A stretch of 7,517 bases of DNA from Planctomycetota bacterium (GTDB lineage Bacteria > Planctomycetota > Planctomycetia > Planctomycetales > Planctomycetaceae): assembly GCA_024278285.1 (NCBI GenBank), contig JAJRTM010000306.1:1-7517 (forward strand). Direction: 5' to 3'. The position numbers and the translations under genes were made by a program. The notes beneath the pieces are model-generated. The model was not told the DNA's origin. It ran no database searches and saw only the letters and a program-made list of their open reading frames with translations. How positions within the stretch are numbered: position 1 is the stretch's first letter; each line of letters starts with the position of its first letter. Shown one piece after another: positions 1 through 6,301 of this stretch.

Positions 1-1309
1 TAAAGTCATCAATTCCATCCATTTCAAGGGCGTATTGATATTTCTTTTCATCCAAAATGATATTCTTTTGTTCTTCTTTTAACCCGGCATTTTTTATCTC
101 GGCATTGCCTTCTGCTATTTTTTGAATCGGTTCGTGTTTTACTGTTTTGAATAAATTGCTCCAGAAAATAGCGAGCAGAAAAACAGCCCCCATCGACAAA
201 ACAGGAATCATCCAACGCTTCTGTGACTTATTTATCGGCCTGATTCTATTGCCAGGTTTGCCGGTCTCACTTTTGACGATATTTTTTGTTAGATCATGCG
301 TGCCGGGCGAGTGGCCTTTTCGTTCCTTGTAGAATTGCTCCATCAATTCCACCAGATCGGCCTCTTGGCAAAAAGGAGCTAATGCGTCACTTAGTTCAGC
401 CGGAGTTGAAAACCGATCTTCCGGTTTTTTCGATAACAGTTTCATCACAATCGCATTCAGCTCAGCAGGAATATCCGCCCGATATTGAATCACGGGTGTC
501 GGGACAGTCTCAACATGAGCCTGCATTTTCTGAAACTTGCTTTTTTTCTCAGCAAAGATACGATGGTGAGTCAGCAAAAAATAAAGTGTGCAACCAAGCG
601 AATATAAATCTGCCCGAATATCGACATCACGACTCTCTTCGATCTGTTCCGGAGCGATATAATCGAGAGTCCCTACAATCTGCTCTGTTGCGGTCAAGCT
701 TTCCTTTTGGGTGTCGCTCACCAGGCGAGCCAGGCCCAAATCAAGAATCTTCAGAGTGACCGATTTTATCTGCCCGGTCGATTTATATAAAATCGCCAAA
801 AACAAGTTCGAGGGCTTAATATCTCGGTGAACCAATTTACTCTCGCAAGCATGTTGCAGACCATTGGCAGCTTGCCGAACTATTTCACAGACATCTGCAA
901 TCCTGAATGACGGCACAAATTTTGCCAGTTCCTCCAGATCCGCTCCTTCCGCATATTCCATCACCAGAAAACAGATTCCATTTTCTTCACGGGCATCAAG
1001 TGCCTGGATAATATTGGGATGCATCAATTTCCCAATCGCCATTGTTTCCCGAGCAAAACGTTCCAGAGATTCTGCATTCTTCACGCGATCTGGAGAAAGC
1101 ACTTTCACCGCCACTTTTTTATCGAGACGCACATGCAACGCCTCGTAAACCGTCCCCATTCCTCCTTGTCCAAGCACAGAGATCAGAAGATAATCGCCCA
1201 AGGTAAAGGGTAACTGGACAGCGCCCGGTATCTCTTCTTCGTCCCATTGCTCAATCTTTTTCTGCAGTTTTGATTGAAGCTCATTCAGAAAATTTTCCTT
1301 CTCAGACAT
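1..1309 (-). CDS. Membrane-anchored PknB-like Ser/Thr protein kinase (C-terminus outside window)
   Basis: This gene is open to the window edge: 436 codons are visible and no stop is reached. It encodes a Hanks-type Ser/Thr kinase that would phosphorylate proteins in the cytoplasm. Visible motifs are the glycine-rich loop GQGGMGTVYEA (47-57), the ATP-binding lysine in VAVKV (K69), the helix-C glutamate E88, the catalytic loop HRDIKPSN (161-168, D163), DLG in place of DFG (190-192), and GTLDYIAPEQ (213-222) ending the activation segment. A single hydrophobic segment at about 367-387 after a basic KSQKR stretch predicts one membrane span, with the C-terminal part outside the cytoplasm. The function of that part cannot be judged from the ~50 residues seen. 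The ATG at 1309 is chosen because GGGA lies just upstream and the kinase fold begins about 35 residues later. The gene starts 34 nt after the sigma factor stop, so the two are probably co-transcribed. The substrate is unknown. Confidence 0.93.
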   Translation of the reverse strand, partial: MSEKENFLNELQSKLQKKIEQWDEEEIPGAVQLPFTLGDYLLISVLGQGGMGTVYEALHVRLDKKVAVKVLSPDRVKNAESLERFARETMAIGKLMHPNIIQALDAREENGICFLVMEYAEGADLEELAKFVPSFRIADVCEIVRQAANGLQHACESKLVHRDIKPSNLFLAILYKSTGQIKSVTLKILDLGLARLVSDTQKESLTATEQIVGTLDYIAPEQIEESRDVDIRADLYSLGCTLYFLLTHHRIFAEKKSKFQKMQAHVETVPTPVIQYRADIPAELNAIVMKLLSKKPEDRFSTPAELSDALAPFCQEADLVELMEQFYKERKGHSPGTHDLTKNIVKSETGKPGNRIRPINKSQKRWMIPVLSMGAVFLLAIFWSNLFKTVKHEPIQKIAEGNAEIKNAGLKEEQKNIILDEKKYQYALEMDGIDDF

Positions 1310-1343
1310 TTTTATTCCCAGACAATATATCCTATCTCTCCGT

Positions 1344-2060
1344 TTACAAGTTGCAAATCTTTTTCGAGTCGGACAAAATGAGGGAACCAACATGACCATA
1401 GGTACTTACAATATGAGCGCAAATACTGACTAATTTCTTATTCACTCTGTAATTTGCAGCACTTACCGCCCCAGCAGATTGTATCTTTAACTCTGAAGCA
1501 ACTTCGTGCGGGGAAAGTTGCAAGGAAGCAATAAATATTGCCCATTCATGATCCGATATTTTAGCACGTTTTTTTATGTCCATCATCATCTGATCGGTAT
1601 CTTCAGCCATGATTTCATCGATCAGCTTATGAGCCCGTGTTGCAATTTCATCTTCAATCAGTGATCGTTCACGAGAATGAATCTGATTTTGTTTTTTTGC
1701 AAAATCTCTGGCTGCATTTCTGGCAACGACATACAGGAATTTCCGAAATCGCAATTTGCCAAATTGTTCATCTTCTCTGAAGACTTGAATATGCCCCTGA
1801 GACTTTTCTGTACCCAGCTTATGAGCCAGTATCAAATAAAATTCGTGCATCGCATCTCTACGGTCATTGACGCTCAAGAATGAAAAATTGCTTTCAAACC
1901 ACAACGTGACCTTTTCGTAACTGCGATGAGCCAGTCTCATACACCCCTGCAAAAACCGTTGCGGGTCATCACCAGCATGCCCCAATGCACTCATCAAACT
2001 TCGATCAAAACCGAAGGAATCACAAGAGGCATTCGATACTCTATTCGTACTGTGACCCAT
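1344..2060 (-). CDS. ECF-like RNA polymerase sigma factor, partner of the downstream kinase
   Basis: The 238-residue protein has the two domains of an extracytoplasmic-function sigma factor, which directs RNA polymerase to a special set of promoters. A region 2-like part includes DRRDAMHEFYLILAHKL (66-82), which lines up with the usual D-x-x-D-hydrophobic-x-(Q/H)-E-x-(F/Y) core, and FRKFLYVVARNAARDFAKKQ (105-124), which matches the -10 recognition helix. A region 4-like helix-turn-helix lies at about 172-210 (SPHEVASELKIQSAGAVSAANYR). The match is recognisable but divergent, so the family call is firmer than any subgroup. The ATG at 2060 has a strong GGGAGGAAG ribosome site about 9 nt upstream (2067-2075). 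The kinase gene follows 34 nt downstream on the same strand. Sigma-kinase pairs of this kind are common in planctomycetes, and the kinase probably controls the sigma factor or shares its stimulus; that link is inferred from context. Confidence 0.8.
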   Translation of the reverse strand: MGHSTNRVSNASCDSFGFDRSLMSALGHAGDDPQRFLQGCMRLAHRSYEKVTLWFESNFSFLSVNDRRDAMHEFYLILAHKLGTEKSQGHIQVFREDEQFGKLRFRKFLYVVARNAARDFAKKQNQIHSRERSLIEDEIATRAHKLIDEIMAEDTDQMMMDIKKRAKISDHEWAIFIASLQLSPHEVASELKIQSAGAVSAANYRVNKKLVSICAHIVSTYGHVGSLILSDSKKICNL

Positions 2061-2351
2061 TTATCTGCTTCCTCCCATGGCAACCCCAAAAAAAGCCTAC
2101 ACATCACTGGGGCCGCACATTGCCTGTTGCTACCGTCGCCAGACCGTGGAAATCAGGTCTCCAACGAATCCACGTTCTGGGATGCGTAGCTACTTCTTAC
2201 AAATAACCTCGCAAACCCCAATGTGCATCCCATCACCGGGAATAGTCATCCTAGATATTCACATCTCCTATTCTGATCATATCAGTAAGGCAAGGTCAAT
2301 ATCAACGTGATTAGTTTTGACTAAAAAACATTTCAAGCAATAAAAATACCG
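2061..2351. other. Non-coding leader region upstream of the sigma factor gene
   Basis: No convincing gene is seen here. Short plus-strand open frames exist, but they lack ribosome sites and recognisable content. The region should hold the promoter of the sigma-kinase operon and, in the ancestral arrangement, the sequence just downstream of glyS. No clear intrinsic terminator was found for glyS reading into it. Confidence 0.5.
2270..2299 (-). promoter_or_regulatory. Candidate promoter of the sigma-kinase operon
   Basis: On the minus strand, TTGACC (2299-2294) is followed after 18 nt by CAGAAT (2275-2270), a 5/6 and a 4/6 match to the housekeeping -35 and -10 boxes. It would give a leader of about 200 nt, which is long. 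Housekeeping consensus rules may not apply well here, and an autoregulated ECF promoter elsewhere in 2061-2351 is equally possible. Confidence 0.22.
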
Positions 2352-2454
2352 TCACTTTTTCAATCGCGATTGAATTTCTTCGGTCACTTTATTAAGCGGA
2401 ATGCGTTCCTGCTCCAATGTATCACGGTCTCGCAGCGTAACGTCTGATCTTCTG
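2352..2454 (-). pseudogene. Relic 3' end of glycyl-tRNA synthetase gene (duplicate of 4487-4590)
   Basis: Read on the minus strand, this block encodes the last 29 residues of the intact GlyRS (its positions 529-557) exactly, including the terminal SRLKK and the TGA stop. Compared with 4487-4576, the 90 bases 2352-2441 differ at 11 positions in 9 codons (K, R, L, P, I, E, L, L, V), all synonymous. Beyond that, 2442-2454 still matches 4577-4590 with one substitution and a one-base gap that breaks the frame, and then similarity ends abruptly. Downstream of the stop the flanks are unrelated. There is no start codon or upstream glyS sequence, so this is a stranded fragment. It is best read as the original glyS end, separated from its gene by the abiE insert. 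Confidence 0.93.
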
Positions 2455-2549
2455 TGATAATGCATAGCAGGCCAGATCGTGAAATTATATAGAATCCATA
2501 ATTGTAATAAAATATTTATTTTCATTTATTTACACTTGACTTTTACTAC
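2455..2549. other. AT-rich left end of the insert
   Basis: A strongly AT-rich stretch, clearest at about 2480-2535, follows the glyS relic and leads into the abiEi promoter. It contains no open frame of note. It may act as an UP-like promoter element or simply mark foreign DNA. Confidence 0.4.
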
Positions 2550-2564
2550 TAGGCAACAGATGAT
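2536..2564 (+). promoter_or_regulatory. Candidate abiE operon promoter
   Basis: TTGACT (2536-2541) is a good -35 box. After a 17-nt spacer, GATGAT (2559-2564) is a 4/6 match to the -10 box. The -10 box and expected start near 2571 lie inside the perfect palindrome at 2550-2590, so a protein bound there would block initiation. A further -10-like TATATT lies at 2589-2594 but has no matching -35 box. Confidence 0.45.
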
Positions 2565-2590
2565 GTCCTAAGGACATCATCTGTTGCCTA
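2550..2590. promoter_or_regulatory. Perfect 41-nt palindrome, probable operator of the abiE operon
   Basis: Two perfect 20-nt arms (left 2550-2569 beginning TAGGCAACAG, right 2571-2590 ending CTGTTGCCTA) flank a single A at 2570. It overlaps the putative -10 box and ends 38 nt before the abiEi start codon. Antitoxins of the AbiEi family are known to repress their own operon by binding inverted repeats in the promoter, so this is a likely AbiEi site. A transcript begun upstream would fold the whole palindrome into a hairpin; one begun near 2571 would carry only half. No second copy was seen in the window. Confidence 0.62.
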
Positions 2591-2628
2591 TATTACATTT
2601 AGATGTGGTAAATCATGGAAATAATCTC

Positions 2629-3537
2629 ATGCGTACTAAGAAGGCCATATCAAAACTACTTTTAGAGTTTTTTGCGAGTGAACGCCGGGTTATCGTTTCT
2701 AAATGGCGTATTGAAGTTGTCTATCAAAACCTTGCCATCAAGTATGATTTTGTCCTCCCAGATGCCTCCAATCAGGCAAGCCTGCTCAGGTCACTGATTT
2801 CCAATGGAATAATTAGCTCCATTGAGGGAGTGAGTTCTGTCTACAAAATCTCCGTCCCTTTTGCGTCAATCCTCCCCTCACCTGCAGAGGGCATTTTGCA
2901 GGAAGCGAACCCACTTGGCTTTTTTGGGTTTGAATCCGCATTTGTTTATCATGGACTTACTGACGAAATTCCTTCGAGTATGTATTTCTATCTCGCCGGG
3001 AAAGAATCGGGAAGGTTACCTCATGGAACGAAGCCGGACGACTGGAGTGACTTTTCGTTGCCAGGGAATCGACGCCCTCAGAAAATAAAAAACCGTCCCG
3101 TCATCTACACAAATTCGAAACCAGAATGGGATTTTGGAGTGAGTGTTGGGTATATTGAAGGCGTGCCAATATTTGTCACCGATTTAGAAAAGACGATTGT
3201 CGATTCTTTTCGTCGTCCCGAGAAATGCGGGGGCATTTCTTCACTCATTGAGGCTTGGATTCGGGCAATTGACTTAGTGAATCTTGAGATCATTGTCGAA
3301 TACGTGAACAGAATCGGCCAGTCTTTGCTTAAACAGCGAGTCGGTTATATTTTTGAGACACTAGGAAAATCGCATCATGCCTTTGACCATTGGGCGGAAA
3401 CGTCAATCAGGGGAAGTTCTGCAAGGCTTATTGCATCGGGAGAATTTTCTTCACGGTATTCTGAGCGATGGAACTTGTCACTAAATTTACCTGAATCGAT
3501 GCTTAATCGTCTCAGCGAAAAAGATCAGAAAAGTTGA
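2629..3537 (+). CDS. abiEi: AbiEi-family antitoxin / transcriptional autorepressor
   Basis: This 302-residue protein is the antitoxin half of a type IV (AbiE) toxin-antitoxin pair. In this family the N-terminal winged helix represses the operon, and the C-terminal part counters the toxin without stable binding to it. The N-terminal helix-turn-helix-like region is about residues 1-75. The middle holds FGFESAFVYHGLTDEIPSSMYFYLAGK (99-125), and VPIFVTDLEKTIVDSFRRPEKCGG (179-202) is the hallmark V-(T/A)-x-x-(E/K)-K/R-T-I-(V/L)-D segment with the P...GG turn. An earlier in-frame TTG at 2584 lies inside the palindrome; ATG 2629 is preferred because it begins the conserved domain and has GGAA (2617-2620) 8 nt upstream. 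The stop overlaps the first codon of the toxin frame (TTGA, 3534-3537), so the two genes are translationally linked. The call is firm at family level; its action is inferred from relatives. Confidence 0.87.
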   Translation: MRTKKAISKLLLEFFASERRVIVSKWRIEVVYQNLAIKYDFVLPDASNQASLLRSLISNGIISSIEGVSSVYKISVPFASILPSPAEGILQEANPLGFFGFESAFVYHGLTDEIPSSMYFYLAGKESGRLPHGTKPDDWSDFSLPGNRRPQKIKNRPVIYTNSKPEWDFGVSVGYIEGVPIFVTDLEKTIVDSFRRPEKCGGISSLIEAWIRAIDLVNLEIIVEYVNRIGQSLLKQRVGYIFETLGKSHHAFDHWAETSIRGSSARLIASGEFSSRYSERWNLSLNLPESMLNRLSEKDQKS

Positions 3538-4421
3538 TCGGCATGCCTTCAAAACCTTATCCTTCTTCTCCTGAAAATATTGATGCGTGGTGTAAAAAGC
3601 ACCACTTTCGCCTGCAGGAGGGACGAAAACGATTCGTTTCTTTTTTGATCTTACAATGCTTTGACTTGAGTCCCATTCTTTCCAGATCTCTTGTCTTCAA
3701 GGGGGGAAATGCTCTGCGGTTTGTTTATCAAAACCCAAGAAGTACAATTGATCTTGATTTTACAGTCGTTAATAACTGCCTGGAAAGAAACATCGACAAA
3801 CTTCGCAAATCAATAGACCAGTCACTTTTGTTCGCTAACAGAAGATACAACATTCGGGCAAGAGCACAAAAAATCGAGGCTCGCCCCAAATCACCAGACG
3901 CGACACATCCAACTTATCTGGTAAAAGTTGGTTACCAATTTTGGAATGAGAAATATTTCAACAACATACTTCAAGGGAAAAATGTTTCCTCTACCATCCC
4001 ACTCGATATCAGTTTTGCAGACTTGATTTGTGATTCGCAAATCATGGATCTACAAGATAATGGCCATGGGCATCTTCGAGTTGGAACACTTGAGGATATC
4101 CTGGCTGAAAAACTTCGATCATTGCTACAACAACCGATACGCAACCGAAATCGCAAACAGGATGTCTTTGACCTGGCAAGGCTATTTCAAGTAGCACGCG
4201 ATCAAATAGATTTAGGCAAACTCTCTGATTTTCTCATGAGAAAATGTCATGAGCGCGATATTGATGCCCGAAAGCAGAAATTCGACCAGACAGTACGGGA
4301 AATGGCTTCCATTGATTATGAGCGATTAAAAGAAAGTATTCCAGAAAATGAATTCATTCCTTTCGACCTAGCTTGGGATACCGTCAGAAAAATGGTAGAT
4401 CAGCTTACAATTCCAGATTGA
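3534..4421 (+). CDS. abiEii: AbiEii-family nucleotidyltransferase toxin
   Basis: The protein (295 residues from TTG 3534, or 292 from ATG 3543) is the toxin of the pair, a DNA polymerase beta-like nucleotidyltransferase (AbiEii/AbiGii, DUF1814). The core is intact: FKGGNALRFVY (55-65) with the GG-N motif, IDLDF (72-76) with metal-binding D73 and D75, LDISFAD (157-163) with the probable third acidic residue, EDILAEKLRSLL (187-198) with K193, and RKQDVFDLARLF (207-218) carrying the DxxD motif. No frameshift or lost key residue is seen, so it should be active. Relatives stop growth reversibly; the related MenT toxins add nucleotides to tRNA 3' ends, but this protein's target is unknown. The TTG start overlaps the abiEi stop; ATG 3543 lies 5 nt past it; neither has a strong ribosome site, which suggests translational coupling. 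It ends 65 nt from the converging glyS gene. Confidence 0.9.
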   Translation: MIGMPSKPYPSSPENIDAWCKKHHFRLQEGRKRFVSFLILQCFDLSPILSRSLVFKGGNALRFVYQNPRSTIDLDFTVVNNCLERNIDKLRKSIDQSLLFANRRYNIRARAQKIEARPKSPDATHPTYLVKVGYQFWNEKYFNNILQGKNVSSTIPLDISFADLICDSQIMDLQDNGHGHLRVGTLEDILAEKLRSLLQQPIRNRNRKQDVFDLARLFQVARDQIDLGKLSDFLMRKCHERDIDARKQKFDQTVREMASIDYERLKESIPENEFIPFDLAWDTVRKMVDQLTIPD

Positions 4422-4486
4422 AATCATCTCTACTTTGGAACAACTTTTATCGAGTTACCAAAGCCAGCGCTGCCCGGACTATGTTT
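4422..4486. other. Convergent intergenic gap between abiEii and glyS
   Basis: Only 65 nt separate the two converging genes. No stem-loop followed by a T or A run is present; the only dyad is the 8-nt CAGCGCTG (4465-4472). Transcripts from either side may therefore run into the opposite gene. Confidence 0.4.
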
Positions 4487-4590
4487 TCACTTCTTCAACC
4501 GCGATTGAATTTCTTCGGTCACTTTATTGAGTGGGATGCGTTCCTGTTCTAGTGTATCACGGTCTCGTAACGTCACCGTTTGATCTTCTG
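4487..4590 (-). repeat. 3' end of glyS, directly repeated at 2352-2454
   Basis: This is the functional copy of the repeated glyS end, covering about residues 524-557 and the stop codon. It lies in the same orientation as the relic, offset by 2135 bp. Recombination between the two copies would remove the abiE cassette and restore a full glyS reading frame with the same protein C-terminus. Confidence 0.92.
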
Positions 4591-6160
4591 CCGTTTGACC
4601 ATCGACCGTAATACAAAACGGGGTGCCGATTTCGTCTTGTCTGCGGTAGCGCCTGCCGATCGCTCCTTGCTGATCATACTGCGCATTGATACCCGCTTCA
4701 CGAAATTCGTGATAGATTTTCGCCGCTGTTTCCGGCATTCCTTCTTTTTTGATCAACGGGAAAATCGCCGCTTTGACGGGGGCCAGTCGTGGATGCAATT
4801 TCAGCACCGTTCGTGATTGCATCTTTCCTTTATCGTCCGGCTGTTCATCCAGATGGTACGCTTCACACAAGAATGCAAGTGTTCCGCGATCCGCCCCGGC
4901 TGAAGGTTCAATCACGTGAGGCACAAACCGCTCGCGTGCCTGGTCATCAAAATACGAAAGATCTTTTCCCGATCCTCGATATTTCGGCTGTCCATGCTCG
5001 TTCAATTCAACATTCAAATCACCATCCAGTTTCCCTTCCATATGCGAACGCAAATCGAAATCACCCCGATGAGCCACTCCTTCCAGCTCGCCATATTCTC
5101 CCTCAGAAAGAAACGGAAACGCATACTCAATATCAGCAGTCCCAACCGAATAATGAGCCAGTTCTTCTTTGTGATGTTCCCGCAAAATCAAATGTTCTGC
5201 TGCAATCCCGAGTGACGTGTACCAGTTGAACCGGCGGTTACGCCAATATTCATACCACTGAGGCGATTCATCCGGATGACAGAAAAACTCGATCTCCATC
5301 TGTTCAAATTCTCTCGACCGGAATGTGAAATTTCGAGGCGTGATTTCGTTACGAAAACTCTTCCCGATCTGAGCAATCCCGAACGGAATTTTTACACGCG
5401 AACTGTCCACCACGTTCTTGAAGTTGACGAAAATTCCCTGCGCCGTTTCTGGCCGTAAGAACGCAGCATCGTCTGCACCGCCCAGCGCACCGAGCGTTGT
5501 CTTGAACATCAAATTAAATTCGCGAGGCTCGGTCAGCGTCCCCATTTGTGTCGCTTCCGGGGCAACAACATCTTGCAGATTATCGATACTGCTGATCGGC
5601 GTCACATCGCTGAGCCAATTTATTTTGTCACGATATTTCGATTTCATTCCGAAAAATTTCAGAGCGCGAACCGTAATATCCTCTTCCACTTCTTCGCCCG
5701 GCTCCATACTCGTGATGAATGCCTTCACCGTTTTGACGGTTACTTCATCACAACCATCCGATTTTATTTTCCGTTCCGCTTCCGCCCAGCGACCTCTTAC
5801 ATGATCGAAGCGGTATCGCTTTTTCGATTCGGTACAATCGACCATGAAATCGTGAAACAGATCGTAATGCCCGGAACATTTCCAAACTTGCGGGTGCATA
5901 ATGATCGACGATTCCAACCCGACCATCGAAAACGGCTTCGGCGCATTTTCCAGACAGCAAATTTCATCATGGGCACCAATCATATCCCGCCACCAGGCGT
6001 TACGAACATTCCGCTTCAGTTCAGTCCCCAGCGGCCCGTAATCCCAGAAACCGTTTATTCCGCCATAGATTTCAGAAGATTGAAACAAAAACCCCCGACG
6101 TTTGCACAACGCAACAATCTGATCCATCGTGTTTTCACTGTTTTTTTTCTGACTCATCAT
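4487..6160 (-). CDS. glyS: Glycyl-tRNA synthetase, single-chain alpha2 type
   Basis: This cytoplasmic class II enzyme charges tRNA-Gly with glycine using ATP. At 557 residues it is the single-chain type, unlike the alpha2-beta2 GlyQ/GlyS enzyme of many bacteria. Landmarks are the N-terminal GFLFQSSEIYGGINGFWDYGPLG (23-45), the region RPETAQGIF (236-244), motif 2 with FRNEITPR (269-276) and FRSREFEQMEIEFF (280-293), VAHRGDFDLRSH (362-373), motif 3 around SAGADRGTLAFLCEAY (420-435), and the C-terminal anticodon-binding domain from about 455 (LHPRLAPVKAAIFPL, then QQGAIGRRYRRQDEIGTPFC). The start is uncertain: two tandem ATGs (6160, 6157) and a third at 6127 all lack a good Shine-Dalgarno site. 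The reading frame is complete. Its last ~34 codons are duplicated at 2352-2454 and may be a replacement brought in by the abiE cassette; the protein sequence there is unchanged. Confidence 0.97.
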   Translation of the reverse strand: MMSQKKNSENTMDQIVALCKRRGFLFQSSEIYGGINGFWDYGPLGTELKRNVRNAWWRDMIGAHDEICCLENAPKPFSMVGLESSIIMHPQVWKCSGHYDLFHDFMVDCTESKKRYRFDHVRGRWAEAERKIKSDGCDEVTVKTVKAFITSMEPGEEVEEDITVRALKFFGMKSKYRDKINWLSDVTPISSIDNLQDVVAPEATQMGTLTEPREFNLMFKTTLGALGGADDAAFLRPETAQGIFVNFKNVVDSSRVKIPFGIAQIGKSFRNEITPRNFTFRSREFEQMEIEFFCHPDESPQWYEYWRNRRFNWYTSLGIAAEHLILREHHKEELAHYSVGTADIEYAFPFLSEGEYGELEGVAHRGDFDLRSHMEGKLDGDLNVELNEHGQPKYRGSGKDLSYFDDQARERFVPHVIEPSAGADRGTLAFLCEAYHLDEQPDDKGKMQSRTVLKLHPRLAPVKAAIFPLIKKEGMPETAAKIYHEFREAGINAQYDQQGAIGRRYRRQDEIGTPFCITVDGQTAEDQTVTLRDRDTLEQERIPLNKVTEEIQSRLKK

Positions 6161-6273
6161 TCATCAATCTTATCTAAAAAATATTGGTTCAATATGGTGA
6201 TTATTATTATTTTTCCACCACGAATCCCCAAAGTTCCCAGCACGGCACAGCCGCAACCAAAAATTTATGAGGA
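6161..6273 (-). other. Upstream region of glyS with a small inverted repeat
   Basis: This leader should hold the glyS promoter. An exact inverted repeat, ATATTG-GTT-CAATAT, lies at 6181-6195, 21 nt before the first start codon. A -10-like TAATAAT run lies just upstream of it on the minus strand (about 6203-6213), with no convincing -35 box. The repeat could be an operator or a weak leader hairpin. No T-box-like structure was recognised. Confidence 0.35.
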
Positions 6274-6275
6274 GG

Positions 6276-6301
6276 GTAGCCCGACCACTTCAGTGGTTGG
6301 G
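6276..6301 (+). repeat. Left REP unit: GTAG plus hairpin
   Basis: GTAG at 6276-6279 is followed by a 22-nt hairpin at 6280-6301 (CCCGACCACT, loop TC, AGTGGTTGGG). The stem has 10 pairs including one G-T wobble. Its right-hand partner has G-C where this one has A-T, so the pairing is kept by paired changes. Confidence 0.6.

Larger units (their letters stand above)
2455..4486. mobile_element. Putative abiE cassette inserted at the 3' end of glyS
   Basis: The roughly 2.0 kb between the two glyS ends carries only an AT-rich control region and the abiEi-abiEii pair. It has no recombinase, transposase or phage gene. The directly repeated, synonymously diverged glyS ends at both borders show that this stretch is an insertion relative to an uninterrupted glyS-sigma-kinase order. 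Near the borders lie CATAGCAGGCCAG (2463-2475, plus) and CATAGTCCGGGCAG (4483-4470, minus), which could be short imperfect terminal inverted repeats. Whether entry was by an integrase acting in trans, by a once larger element, or by homologous recombination cannot be told from the sequence. Confidence 0.62.

Noticed and set aside
286..1213. Several plus-strand open frames opposite the kinase gene
   Set aside because: The minus strand here encodes an unbroken kinase domain with all catalytic motifs; the plus-strand frames show no motifs and no ribosome sites.
1926..2310. Short plus-strand open frames (up to 87 codons) around the sigma factor start
   Set aside because: They overlap in different frames, lack ribosome sites, and one covers the sigma factor's own start region; nothing in them looks like a protein family.
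2470..2482. Resemblance of GGCCAGATCGTG in the insert's left end to GGCCAGTCGTGG within glyS (about 4780-4791), as if more of glyS survived there
   Set aside because: The match needs a gap, is only about 12 bases, and nothing around it aligns, so chance is the better explanation.
2550..2590. Palindrome as an intrinsic terminator
   Set aside because: It has no T run on either side and sits directly ahead of a gene on a promoter-like sequence, so a regulatory role fits better.
2584..2628. TTG start for abiEi at 2584
   Set aside because: It lies inside the perfect palindrome with no ribosome site, and the extra 15 residues are not needed for the domain; ATG 2629 has GGAA at proper spacing.
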